Source: UBA4312 sp002394635
GTDB lineage: Bacteria > Bacillota_I > Bacilli_A > Erysipelotrichales > Erysipelotrichaceae
Assembly: GCA_946539765.1 (NCBI GenBank)
Contig: CAMNHO010000010.1
Coordinates: 1-64,000 of the forward strand
Direction of reading: 5' to 3'
Length of the DNA stretch: 64,000 nt
Shown in pieces: positions 50,078-58,210 of this stretch; the first letter of the stretch is position 1; each line of letters starts with the position of its first letter. Both the position numbers and the translations under genes were made by a program. A model generated the notes under the pieces. It searched no databases and was not told the origin of the DNA. It saw only the letters and a program-made list of their open reading frames with translations.

Positions 50078-50739
50078 ATATCCTCCCCGGCATTTGGTTC
50101 AGCTAACATCCACAAGAAAGAAAGGCACAACAGCCCCACAGAAAAGAACAAAGCTTTCTGATGGAAGGTGCGGATCAGCAGGCTTTCAAGCACGGCCCCG
50201 ATAACAAAAAACACGATCACACTGTAATACAACAAAGCTTTCTTTAAATCGGTCTGATTCCGATACTGGATAAAGCGGTCGATATGGTTTGTTCCGCTTC
50301 TTAGGTTTCCGATACACATGGTTGTGGTAATTGAATTCCCCTTGGCAGAACGGAAGGATTCCACCTGCAGTCCGCATGCGAAGGAAATCAATCCGTTAGC
50401 AATCAGATTAAAGGATCGTGATATCCAGCAAACACATCCTAAAATCACGATTTCTGCCACCAGCACTACCTGCCGCCAATGGATCTTTTCATTTTGGATC
50501 CTGTTGCGGATCAGATCCGACAAAACGATGCCCATCGTAAAGGCCAGTACCGGCCACAGATATCGCAAAGCCATCGGCATGTTTCTTTGAGCCAGATGCA
50601 CTCCAAACAGCAGCATATTGCCAGTCTGTGCATTGGCAAACACATGATCCCGGCACAAGTAGGAATACGCATCCATGCTTCCACCGGATAACGCTAACAT
50701 CAGATACAGAGGAACTGATTCTGATCTCTGGTGCTCCAT
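50074..50739 (-). CDS. YoaK/DUF1275 family membrane protein
   Basis: A 221-residue protein with about six helices and the DUF1275 start SGGSMDAYSYLCRDHVFANAQTGNMLL. Function of the family is unknown; members often sit near regulators. AGGAGGAATTG precedes the ATG. It is coupled to the RibD-like gene by an ATGA overlap. Confidence 0.88.
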   Translation of the reverse strand: MEHQRSESVPLYLMLALSGGSMDAYSYLCRDHVFANAQTGNMLLFGVHLAQRNMPMALRYLWPVLAFTMGIVLSDLIRNRIQNEKIHWRQVVLVAEIVILGCVCWISRSFNLIANGLISFACGLQVESFRSAKGNSITTTMCIGNLRSGTNHIDRFIQYRNQTDLKKALLYYSVIVFFVIGAVLESLLIRTFHQKALFFSVGLLCLSFLWMLAEPNAGEDI

Positions 50740-50831
50740 ATCAATTCCTCCTTTCTCTGAATGCTCTTTTTTATCTGACTTTATCCTATCAATAAATCCG
50801 TTTTGTTTCCATCCTTACTAACGAAAAAAGA

Positions 50832-50855
50832 ACATCGATTCTTTCTGACCGATGT
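50832..50855 (-). terminator. Terminator of the LytTR operon
   Basis: ACATCG / CGATGT around a 12-nt loop, T-run on the minus strand. Confidence 0.65.
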
Positions 50856-50874
50856 CCTTTTCAATATAATTTTT

Positions 50875-51318
50875 TTACTTCATGGACTGGATCTTGTCAT
50901 TCATTTTTTTGGCTTCCGCGCGATAATAACGCATAAACAAAAACCATATCACAAATGCCACCGCAAGCTGTGTTGCGATAATCAGGATTCCCTGCCCGAT
51001 CGTTGCCGGGCTGCCCAGCCAACCGACAGCGTACGCTACAACCGTATACACTGTACATCCGATCCCCATATGAATGATGACCTGGATCGGCATCGGAAGA
51101 TCATCTTTATTGTATACGACCGACGGTACGCCAAAGCCCACGCCAATCAGTACACATCCAATCACCATTTTAGTAAAGCTATATTGCTCCAGGGTAAAAT
51201 TCCCTTTGCTCCTGAAATCGAATACCACGCCAATCAGACAGAATAGTGCCAAAGCGATTGCGATGCCGTAAACTGTATTTTTTAACAAATCTTTGAGTGT
51301 CTCTTTCATTGTTTTCAC
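50875..51318 (-). CDS. DUF3021 membrane protein
   Basis: A 147-residue protein with four helices (VYGIAIALALFCLIGVVF, MVIGCVLIGVGFGVP, VIIHMGIGCTVYTVVAYAVGW, GILIIATQLAVAFVIWFLF) of the DUF3021 family, which is regularly paired with LytTR regulators and thought to modulate them at the membrane. AGGAGGTG precedes the ATG, 3 bp after the LytTR stop. Confidence 0.88.
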   Translation of the reverse strand: MKTMKETLKDLLKNTVYGIAIALALFCLIGVVFDFRSKGNFTLEQYSFTKMVIGCVLIGVGFGVPSVVYNKDDLPMPIQVIIHMGIGCTVYTVVAYAVGWLGSPATIGQGILIIATQLAVAFVIWFLFMRYYRAEAKKMNDKIQSMK

Positions 51319-51321
51319 CTC

Positions 51322-51759
51322 CTATAGTCCGAGATACTTTTTAAACTCCGGCAGATATTTCCTCGACACATGATCCTTACAGCCATTTTTCATTTTCAGT
51401 AATAATGTCCCGCTGAATCCCGGCTCTATACTGTCCATATAAGACAGATTGATCAATGTGGTTTTGGATATCTGCATAAACTGCTTTCCTAACTGCTGGC
51501 TGATTTCATAAAGCCTTTTTCGCGACCGATATTTGTCCTTCTGTCCATAAATGATCGTATCCCCGGCCTCTATTCGGACCATGAATATATCTTTCGGTTG
51601 TAAAACGATCAGATCTTCTTCATTGTGCAAGGCAGTGATTGGTGTTTCCCCTGCACTGAATACGTCGATCATACGTTGTATTTCATTGGTTACTTTATCG
51701 GTATAGATTACCGCATAAGGTTCTTTATATGCAGCAGAGATGTCTATACTCACCTTCAT
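51322..51759 (-). CDS. LytTR DNA-binding regulator
   Basis: A 145-residue protein with a C-terminal LytTR domain (DIFMVRIEAGDTIIYGQKDKYRSRKRLYEISQQLGKQFMQISKTTLINLSYMDSIEPGFSGTLLLKMKNGCKDHVSRKYLPEFKKYL, given here as motif landmarks KxxLYEI, FxQISKxxxINL and VSRKYL) and no receiver domain. With the DUF3021 protein it forms a one-component membrane-controlled LytTR regulatory system. GGAGGACGAGGT precedes the ATG. Confidence 0.9.
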   Translation of the reverse strand: MKVSIDISAAYKEPYAVIYTDKVTNEIQRMIDVFSAGETPITALHNEEDLIVLQPKDIFMVRIEAGDTIIYGQKDKYRSRKRLYEISQQLGKQFMQISKTTLINLSYMDSIEPGFSGTLLLKMKNGCKDHVSRKYLPEFKKYLGL

Positions 51760-52205
51760 ACCTCGTCCTCCTTTCTCTTGTTGGTGTCATCATACCCTAT
51801 TTCAAAAGACTTGTCCCAGTCTTTAAGCTAAGTGGCAAAATATGGGCGGTGAAATGCAAAAAAGCATTTTAGGATTCCTTCCTATGAGCCAAAGGCTGAT
51901 GCGACAGTCATGATTCTTCAGTGCCACCATATGTCCATTTCGATGATAAACATTGCGAAGACACTCTTTGAAGAGTATCCGTCTTCCGAAAAGATCTTTT
52001 GGAACTGCCCGTTGCCTTTATCATAAAATTTATCTTTAAGAGCCGGACAGTCATCCGCCACTTTGTATGGCAATCAATGTCAAGAAGACGATGCTCTTCC
52101 ATCTTATTAACTGCTGGTTAAAATAATAACTCCATAATTAAACAAACGCTCAATAGGAAATCGGCTTTCGACAAGTTAAAATTAAGATACAAGGAGGTCG
52201 ATGAC
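51760..52205. other. Intergenic region with a degenerate coding-like stretch
   Basis: About 446 bp. The minus strand around 51918-52070 holds a 49-codon frame with a coding-like composition (ends FIIEMDIWWH) but no start or ribosome site; it may be a decayed transposase or other remnant. A start for an SD-led gene is seen only at 52206. Confidence 0.4.
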
Positions 52206-53282
52206 ATGCAGATCAACGAGCAAATCAAAAAATTCCGAAAGGCCGCCGGCCTGACCCAAGAACAGATTGCCAATTATTTAGGCGTTTCAACACCAGCCGT
52301 CAACAAATGGGAAAAAGGCACTACATTCCCAGATGTGACCTTGCTTCCCGGACTGGCAAGACTTTTGAATACTGACCTTAACACGTTATTTAGCTTTCAC
52401 GAAACTTTAACAGATGTTGAAATTGAAGCTTTTTCACGGGAACTTATCATGCTCTCTCAAGAAAGCCCGGACAAAGCCTTTGAAATGGCAGTACAGAAAA
52501 TACAGGGATACCCAAAAAGTGATGCTTTGCTCATTTCAACCGCAAACATCTTAAATGCCTGCCTTGTTCTATCACCTATGAAAACAGAAAAGAAGCAAGA
52601 ATACGAGGTACTTGTCAGGCAATGGTTAGAGCAGGCTGCCGAAAGCTCAAACATGGAAATAAAAAATACAGCTATTTCTATATTGCTCGGAAAGGCAATG
52701 GAGGCAAAAGATTATGACCAGGCCTCGGTTTTATTGGAACAACTTCCTAAACAACAATTTGATAAGACGCCGTATGAAGCGAATATTCTGATCCACCAAG
52801 GTAAAGTGGATGAAGCGGCGGTGCTTCTAGAAAGCAAGCTCCTACACTCTCTTTCAAGTGTTCAGACATACTGCTTGAAACTCTTGGATTTGGAATGGAA
52901 GTGTAGTCAGCCGGATAAAGCACGCCAAATCGGTGAAATCATTGAGAAGATGATTTCTCTATTTGGGCTGTGGCAATACGGCACCGTTGTTCCTCGCCTG
53001 CAAATCGCACTCTATGAGAAAAACAAAGAAAGAAGCATTGCGTTAATCAAAGAAATGATGGAGGCGGCAAACGCTCCATGGATTTTGTCGGATTCCCCGG
53101 TGTTCTATCGAATTGCACATGAAACAGTAAAGAATGTCGGAAAATCACTGATTCCGGCTCTTATCTCCGAGCTGAAAACCAGCACAGAGTATGATTTTTT
53201 TCGGGATTCTTCAGCGTTCCAAGACTTCCTGAAAGAACTTGACGAAAACATGGGACAGATGAATGGTTGTTTTCCATCCTAG
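52206..53282 (+). CDS. XRE regulator with TPR-like helical domain
   Basis: A 358-residue protein: helix-turn-helix at 5-60 (IKKFRKAAGLTQEQIANYLGVSTPAVNKWEKG), then a long helical domain resembling tetratricopeptide repeats. Such proteins are common as orphan regulators or as peptide-sensing regulators in Firmicutes. AAGGAGGTCG precedes the ATG. Its neighbours are a degenerate region and an insertion-sequence remnant, hinting at horizontal origin. Confidence 0.88.
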   Translation: MQINEQIKKFRKAAGLTQEQIANYLGVSTPAVNKWEKGTTFPDVTLLPGLARLLNTDLNTLFSFHETLTDVEIEAFSRELIMLSQESPDKAFEMAVQKIQGYPKSDALLISTANILNACLVLSPMKTEKKQEYEVLVRQWLEQAAESSNMEIKNTAISILLGKAMEAKDYDQASVLLEQLPKQQFDKTPYEANILIHQGKVDEAAVLLESKLLHSLSSVQTYCLKLLDLEWKCSQPDKARQIGEIIEKMISLFGLWQYGTVVPRLQIALYEKNKERSIALIKEMMEAANAPWILSDSPVFYRIAHETVKNVGKSLIPALISELKTSTEYDFFRDSSAFQDFLKELDENMGQMNGCFPS

Positions 53283-53287
53283 CATGC

Positions 53288-53324
53288 AAAAGCAGTATAT
53301 CTTGAAAAAGGATTTACTGCTTTT
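53288..53324 (+). terminator. Terminator of the XRE-TPR gene
   Basis: AAAAGCAGTA / TACTGCTTTT with a 17-nt loop. Confidence 0.75.
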
Positions 53325-53683
53325 GTCTACGTTGTTAATATATGAATAGACTTCAAGACTTCAAAACCACTATATTATAATTTGTAAACGTATGACCTTT
53401 AAAAAATGAACGGTATGTTTTCGACCCTTTCACCTTAAATACCTTTTTCATCAAACACCGTTATTATTTGAAGATCCGATATTTACAATATCGATATGTA
53501 TTAGCACTTATTCACTATTAGATTGTTTCTCTGTTTTACATCGTATTACAGGCACTGTGATTGGAAAGTGATAATGTCCCAATAGATGGAATTGAAAAAT
53601 GTCCCGCCTTGTTTATATGCATCTAAATGAATCAATTACTAAAAACAATATACAATGATGATTATCCAGGAGGGTATCATCTT
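53325..53683. other. Intergenic region, probable insertion-sequence end
   Basis: About 360 bp, AT-rich. The stretch 53570-53610 has two ATGTCCC motifs (GATAATGTCCCAATAG and AAAAATGTCCCGCC), resembling the terminal inverted repeats in front of ISNCY-type transposases. No gene in 53325-53570. Confidence 0.4.
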
Positions 53684-53836
53684 ATGAGAAAGGTAAATCT
53701 TACAATGAACCAACAATTGAAATATGAAACCATTAAAGAACTCGTCGATCATAACGGCAATAAACAACGTGCGGCCTGCAGGCTTGGCCTGTCCGTTCGC
53801 CAGAGCAACCGCGCTATGCTTTATAGTGTAGTTTAA
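53684..53836 (+). pseudogene. Truncated ISNCY-type transposase N terminus
   Basis: A 50-residue fragment: MRKVNLTMNQQLKYETIKELVDHNGNKQRAACRLG, the usual helix-turn-helix start of ISNCY/IS1202-like transposases, then a stop after LSVRQSNRAMLYSVV where a complete enzyme continues for several hundred residues. AGGAGGGTATCATCTT precedes the ATG. The remaining transposase and the right end are missing, so the element is dead. Confidence 0.7.
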
Positions 53837-54033
53837 AACATGCATTTAATAAAACATAGAACCTCCATCACACTGTGTTTATGAAGCTGGGTGAATTCTA
53901 ATTACTATAGCTGAATTAAAAATTATTCAAATATTATGCCGAAAACAAATTAACAATTACATCAATTTCTTCTCAAATATAATATCAGCTAAAAAAAGAA
54001 TAAAAACCCCGTCGTCCATGAAGCAACAAAAAA

Positions 54034-54063
54034 GCCGCAAGCCTCTAAAAATAAGACTTGCAG
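54034..54063 (-). terminator. Terminator after tRNA-Arg(CCU)
   Basis: GCTGCAAGTC / GGCTTGCGGC arms and a run of six T on the minus strand. Confidence 0.75.
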
Positions 54064-54072
54064 CGAATTGGC

Positions 54073-54149
54073 TGGCGTCCACGAGAGGATTCGAACCTCC
54101 GACCTACCGCTTAGGAGGCGGTCGCTCTATCCAACTGAGCTACGCAGAC
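54073..54149 (-). tRNA. tRNA-Arg (anticodon CCU)
   Basis: A 77-nt cloverleaf with encoded CCA: acceptor GTCTGCG/CGTGGAC (two wobbles), D loop AGCTCAGTTGGATAGAGC, anticodon stem ACCGC/GCGGT with loop CTCCTAA (CCU at 34-36), T loop GTTCGAATC. It decodes AGG. Only 10 nt separate it from the stop of the upstream HAD gene, and no promoter is visible between them. Confidence 0.95.
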
Positions 54150-54159
54150 GTGTCGAACG

Positions 54160-54786
54160 TTATAACAGTTCTGTATAATCCTGAATGGTCCGTACTTGGT
54201 GTTCTATGAAATCCTTTTGATTCATTGGGCTGGCAATACCGATGGCCGGAATACCGGATTGAGCTGCCGAAGCAATCGCATAATAGGCATCCTCAAACAA
54301 TAATGTGTCCTCTGCCCGTACGCCCAGTTCATTAAGTATATGGACATACGTATTCGGATCACGTTTGACCAGACCATTGTTACTGGAGCAATACAACTTA
54401 TCAAAACAAGAAAGGACACCAAAGCGTTCCAAAACCATCTCTGTCAGATCCTGGCGGTTGGATGTCACCACAACCAGTTGAATGCCCTGCTGGTGACATT
54501 GATGAATATAGTCCGGCATCCCCTGGATGGGCTGTACTTCATAGCGGTACAGATCTTCTACGATATCCACAATGGCTTTTTCCAGTTGTTCTCCGGACAA
54601 AGGAATCGGATAATTAGCGCTGAACATATTGGCTACTTCCGTTAACGACATGGTCATCGCAACCGGACGTACTTTCTGCATATCGATCTGAATGTTATAT
54701 TTTTCCAGTATACGTCCGAAGGCAACATCCCAAACATATTCGGAATCTACCAGGGTCCCGTCCATATCGAATAAATAGGTTTTCAT
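54160..54786 (-). CDS. HAD family phosphatase, paralogue 1
   Basis: A 208-residue HAD-superfamily beta-phosphoglucomutase-like phosphatase: FDMDGTLVDSEYVWD with the nucleophile Asp, VVVTSNR (motif II), KRDPNTY with the Lys (motif III) and FEDAYYAIASA (motif IV). It is closely related to the next gene, sharing blocks such as IHQCHQQGIQL and DYTELL. The ATG at 54786 is used because AAAGGA lies 12 nt before it and starts at MKTYLFD like its paralogues. Third gene of the tRNA-bracketed unit. Confidence 0.9.
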   Translation of the reverse strand: MKTYLFDMDGTLVDSEYVWDVAFGRILEKYNIQIDMQKVRPVAMTMSLTEVANMFSANYPIPLSGEQLEKAIVDIVEDLYRYEVQPIQGMPDYIHQCHQQGIQLVVVTSNRQDLTEMVLERFGVLSCFDKLYCSSNNGLVKRDPNTYVHILNELGVRAEDTLLFEDAYYAIASAAQSGIPAIGIASPMNQKDFIEHQVRTIQDYTELL

Positions 54787-54802
54787 AGATTGATCCATTC
54801 CT

Positions 54803-55429
54803 TTATAAAAGCTCTGTATAATCACAAATCATCTTTACGTTGTGCTCTGCCATTTCACGGGCATTGATCTCACTGCGGATTGCCAAGCTTTGAATGCCAC
54901 ACTGAGCCGCCGAAGCGATGGCATAATACGTATCTTCAAATAAAAGCGTATCCTGTGCTGTTGTATGCATATCCTTCAGGATGTATTCATACGTCTTTGG
55001 ATCTTTTTTCGGACGGTGTGTATCCTCGGTGCAATACAACTTTTCAAAGCAGTCACGGATACCGAAACGATGTAAAACCAGTTCCACAATATCGGTCCGG
55101 TTGGATGTTACCACACCCAGCTGGATCCCTTGTTGATGGCATTGACGTATAAAGGCTGCCATGCCTCCAATGGGTTTTACTTCCTTCTGATATAAACCGA
55201 TTACGATTTCATGGATGCGTTGATAAATTTCTTCGGGACTTTGAGATAATTCCAGTACATCGTGCATATACACAGCACATTCCGGAATCGTCATGTGTTC
55301 GACTGCCTGTCGAAAATCAGAAAAGGAAGCAGAAATCTTCTCTTCATGAAAATAGCGGTTAAAGGAGACATCCCATACATATTCAGAATCCACCAGGGTC
55401 CCGTCAAAATCAAACAGATATGTTTTCAT
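54803..55429 (-). CDS. HAD family phosphatase, paralogue 2
   Basis: A 208-residue HAD phosphatase with the same layout (FDFDGTLVDSEYVWD, GVVTSNR, KKDPKTY, FEDTYYAIASAA) and the highest resemblance to paralogue 1. GAAGAAGG in the end of paralogue 3 precedes its ATG, and the two overlap by ATGA. Substrate unknown; such enzymes act on sugar phosphates or nucleotides. Confidence 0.9.
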   Translation of the reverse strand: MKTYLFDFDGTLVDSEYVWDVSFNRYFHEEKISASFSDFRQAVEHMTIPECAVYMHDVLELSQSPEEIYQRIHEIVIGLYQKEVKPIGGMAAFIRQCHQQGIQLGVVTSNRTDIVELVLHRFGIRDCFEKLYCTEDTHRPKKDPKTYEYILKDMHTTAQDTLLFEDTYYAIASAAQCGIQSLAIRSEINAREMAEHNVKMICDYTELL

Positions 55430-56064
55430 GCCTTCTTCTTGAGCAGTTCTCTGAAATCCTTAATGATCGGAATATGATGTTCCTTAAAATCCTTTCGGTT
55501 AAAATCATTGACCATACCGATACAGTGCATCCCCATATTGGTCGCATTCTCAATGGCATACATGGAGTCTTCAAAGACTGTCGTTTCCTGCGGTGTGGCA
55601 TGCAAAGTATCCAGCACATATTTGAACATATCCGGATCTCTTTTGCTTGTTTTCATGGAATCCATGGAAAATAGAGCGGACAGATAAGGAACGAGATGAT
55701 ATTTGTTTAATACGATCTGTGCAGTTTTCTCGTTGTTAGAAGTCATCACAGCCATCTGGATCCCTTCCTTTTTACATTGTTCAAAGAAAGGAATCACGCC
55801 CTCTGTCAGTTTGACATCCTGCGCATAATGGACATTGACCCTCTGCATCAGATCCAAATACAGCTGGTCCGGTGTCTGTTCGATCGGATACGTTTCAGCA
55901 ATATAAACACATACTTCACTGGCTGTCATTTTTATAAAGTGTTCTTTATGAGCTTGGAAGGATGTTTCAATTCCCAACCTGTCAAATATTTCATCAATGA
56001 TGGTTTCCCATACAAACATACTTTGTACCAATGTATCATCCAGATCAAAAATATATGTTTTCAT
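55426..56064 (-). CDS. HAD family phosphatase, paralogue 3
   Basis: A 212-residue HAD phosphatase, more distant: FDLDDTLVQSMFVWE, MAVMTSNNEKT, KRDPDMF, FEDSMYAIENA. Motif I reads DLDDT. AGGAGGCGT precedes the ATG, 17 bp after tRNA-Arg(CCG). First of the three tandem genes. Confidence 0.9.
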   Translation of the reverse strand: MKTYIFDLDDTLVQSMFVWETIIDEIFDRLGIETSFQAHKEHFIKMTASEVCVYIAETYPIEQTPDQLYLDLMQRVNVHYAQDVKLTEGVIPFFEQCKKEGIQMAVMTSNNEKTAQIVLNKYHLVPYLSALFSMDSMKTSKRDPDMFKYVLDTLHATPQETTVFEDSMYAIENATNMGMHCIGMVNDFNRKDFKEHHIPIIKDFRELLKKKA

Positions 56065-56081
56065 ACGCCTCCTAAAAAAAA

Positions 56082-56158
56082 TGGCGCGCTCGACAGGGAT
56101 CGAACCCGCAACCTTCAGAATCGGAATCTGACACTCTATCCTATTGAGCTACGAGCGC
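56082..56158 (-). tRNA. tRNA-Arg (anticodon CCG)
   Basis: A 77-nt cloverleaf with encoded CCA: acceptor GCGCTCG/CGAGCGC, D arm AGCTCAATAGGATAGAGT, anticodon stem TCAGA/TCTGA with loop TTCCGAT (CCG at 34-36), T loop GTTCGATCC. It decodes CGG. A run of eight T follows the CCA, directly before the ribosome site of the HAD gene, without a separate hairpin. Confidence 0.95.
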
Positions 56159-56166
56159 GTACATGT

Positions 56167-56172
56167 ATTATA
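56167..56172 (-). promoter_or_regulatory. -10 box of the tRNA-HAD unit
   Basis: TATAAT 8 nt before the tRNA 5' end on the minus strand; -35 weak (TGAAAT). Confidence 0.55.
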
Positions 56173-56207
56173 GCACACTTTTTCACTTCTATTTCACATA
56201 ATTAAAA

Positions 56208-56229
56208 AATGACTGTTTTCACAGTCATT
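56208..56229 (-). terminator. Terminator of the 56.2-56.9 kb gene
   Basis: AATGACTGT / ACAGTCATT with loop GAAA on the minus strand and a T-run; overlaps the stop. Confidence 0.85.
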
Positions 56230-56938
56230 AATTATATAGATCTTCTTTGCCTTCCGGTAAGGTATACGTTTTGGAAACCTCATAATTACTGTACTTCGTC
56301 AGAGACATAACCTCTTTTCCCAGAGCGTCCAATGCCAGTCTGTCGGTTTTTGAAGGGTTTTCCGGCGATAACAGGAAAATAGAGATTGTATAGTAATTCT
56401 TTCCTTCCAGGTCATAGATGGAATAATCGATCTGGTAAGGGATTTCCTTCCCCGCATCAAAAATCGTTTTCACTGTTTCCATATAGTCTTTTTGTTCTCC
56501 CTGGAACAACAGCTGATTGGTATTTTCATACTCAGCTTCTTTCAGACCATCTGCAAGAACATCCATTTCATAGAGCTGCATATCATCAAATTTACCGCCG
56601 TTACTGCTTTCCATGGTGGAAATCAACAACGCAAACGTATGCCCATCAATATCAAACTGTCCGTAATTATAGGATAAAGCACCGGTTTCTTCGTTTTTCA
56701 GCTTTTCCTGCAAAGAACATCCCTTTGGTAATAACAGATCCTGGTTGATGGCATCCAGATGAAATTTAGCATTGTCATTGACAAACGTATATTTTGATGC
56801 TGTTTTTTCTTCTGTTTGTTCTTCCTTTGCGTTATCTTTCTTGTTGTAGAAAAGGCTGGATCCTAAAGAGCCCACCATGACAACCACAATCAAGATTGCA
56901 ATGATACGCATTAAAAAGACACGTACTTTTTTTCCCAT
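56228..56938 (-). CDS. Membrane-anchored protein, unknown
   Basis: A 236-residue protein with an N-terminal helix (IIAILIVVVMVGSLGSSLFY) after a basic start, then a charged linker and an outer domain of mixed strands and helices with no known motif. AAGGAG lies 8 nt before the ATG at 56938; an in-frame GTG at 56947 is too close to it. No partner gene. Confidence 0.75.
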   Translation of the reverse strand: MGKKVRVFLMRIIAILIVVVMVGSLGSSLFYNKKDNAKEEQTEEKTASKYTFVNDNAKFHLDAINQDLLLPKGCSLQEKLKNEETGALSYNYGQFDIDGHTFALLISTMESSNGGKFDDMQLYEMDVLADGLKEAEYENTNQLLFQGEQKDYMETVKTIFDAGKEIPYQIDYSIYDLEGKNYYTISIFLLSPENPSKTDRLALDALGKEVMSLTKYSNYEVSKTYTLPEGKEDLYN

Positions 56939-56998
56939 ATTTTTCACTCCTTGAAATACTTATCTATTGTATCGATAAAAAATATCTTTCGTCAATCT

Positions 56999-57532
56999 TT
57001 ATTGGTAGTATACCGATGCCTTTACTTTGTCCGTATGTTCTTTTCCACATAAAAGTTCCAGGACGGCAAACGCAAATTCAATGCTTGCCGCAGCGGAACG
57101 CCCGGTAACCATATTTCCGTCCGTCACTGCATAGGCATCTACATATTCACCACCGAAATCTTCATTCAATGATGTAAAGCATGTATACTTCCGTCCTTTC
57201 AACAAGCCTTCCTGACCAAGGATCGTCGGGGAAGCACAAATAGCACAGATCTTTTTTGTGTCTGCAAACACATGGATCAATTTCAGGACATCCGGATTGG
57301 TCCGTAAAGTCAAATGCTGAGGACCCCCCGGCAAGATCAAGCAATCCGCCTGATCGAAATCATAGTTTTTCATATAAATAGTCGGTGTATACATGATACC
57401 GAAACGACCGGTCACATCCTCCGGTTGTACGCGTACGACGTCCACATCTACACCACCACGGCGTAACAGGGCAATCGGCCCCATGGCTTCTAGTTCTTCA
57501 TATCCGTTATCCAACAGTACAACTGCGCGCAT
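56999..57532 (-). CDS. DJ-1/PfpI family protein
   Basis: A 177-residue protein of the DJ-1 family: VVLLDNGYEELEAMGP (with the conserved Glu), CLILPGGPQHL, ICAICASPTILG carrying the nucleophile Cys about residue 101, and VTDGNMVTGRSAAASIEFA. It may be a protein/nucleotide deglycase-like or glyoxalase-type enzyme. The ATG at 57532 is used because AGAGGTG lies 6 nt before it. Confidence 0.9.
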   Translation of the reverse strand: MRAVVLLDNGYEELEAMGPIALLRRGGVDVDVVRVQPEDVTGRFGIMYTPTIYMKNYDFDQADCLILPGGPQHLTLRTNPDVLKLIHVFADTKKICAICASPTILGQEGLLKGRKYTCFTSLNEDFGGEYVDAYAVTDGNMVTGRSAAASIEFAFAVLELLCGKEHTDKVKASVYYQ

Positions 57533-57550
57533 TTTTATCACCTCTTCTTA

Positions 57551-57579
57551 AGTATACTCTGAATAAAAACGATGAGCAA
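57551..57579 (-). promoter_or_regulatory. Promoter of the DJ-1 gene
   Basis: TTGCTC (57574-57579), 17 bp, TATACT (57551-57556) on the minus strand. Confidence 0.6.
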
Positions 57580-57595
57580 ACAGTATCTTTTGATG

Positions 57596-57601
57596 TATAA
57601 T
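57596..57601 (+). promoter_or_regulatory. -10 box of the DUF308-methyltransferase unit
   Basis: TATAAT 25 bp before the start; the -35 is not clear. Confidence 0.5.
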
Positions 57602-57625
57602 ATTAGGCAATAGTGAGGTGTTTTT

Positions 57626-58210
57626 ATGAAGCAGTTATTTCGACAAGACAGTAAAGAAATCATCGTATTGTCTTTGTTCTACATCTTGATGGGTGTCGCT
57701 TTCATGGTATTGAACGTACATATTTTGAGCACGGCTGTTCGTATCATCGGCGGGATCCTGATTGCGATCGGGATCGGTAATCTTGCGATTCCTTTATTGA
57801 CCAATAGCTTTGATGCATCCATCCTGATCATTGTGATTCCATGTATCCTGTTAGGATCCTATCTGACCGGGAATCCGGCCGGCTTTCTCAGCGCCTGCTC
57901 CCGGATCATCGGCCTTGTCATGGTCTTCAACGGCATCCTGCATCTATCCGGTTCTCATATTTACCGTGTAAACCAATATCCGCGATGGGTCGGGAACTTA
58001 TTGTATGCTGTGATCGTTCTTGTGATTGGAATTGTTCTGGTCGTTCATCCGATTGAATCCGTTCGCACCGTTATGCGTTTTGGCGGCATCCTTTTGATCA
58101 TTGAAGGTGTCTTTACCTTGTTAGGTCACCGCTCGTATCGAAAACATTGCCGTGACAACAATATTATCGAAGGTGAATATATTGAAACCAAGGAGGAAAC
58201 TCATGAGTGA
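57626..58210 (+). CDS. DUF308/HdeD-like membrane protein
   Basis: A 194-residue protein with six helices in three pairs, typical of the DUF308/HdeD family (for example VLSLFYILMGVAFMVLNVHIL and IIGGILIAIGIGNLAIPLL). Role unknown; HdeD is associated with acid resistance in enterobacteria. GAGGTG precedes the ATG. Its stop overlaps the methyltransferase start by 8 nt. Confidence 0.85.
   Translation: MKQLFRQDSKEIIVLSLFYILMGVAFMVLNVHILSTAVRIIGGILIAIGIGNLAIPLLTNSFDASILIIVIPCILLGSYLTGNPAGFLSACSRIIGLVMVFNGILHLSGSHIYRVNQYPRWVGNLLYAVIVLVIGIVLVVHPIESVRTVMRFGGILLIIEGVFTLLGHRSYRKHCRDNNIIEGEYIETKEETHE

Noticed and set aside
52501..52516. ATACCCAAAA match to the GGGTAT element
   Set aside because: Inside the coding region of the XRE-TPR gene, no partner at 21 bp and no promoter.
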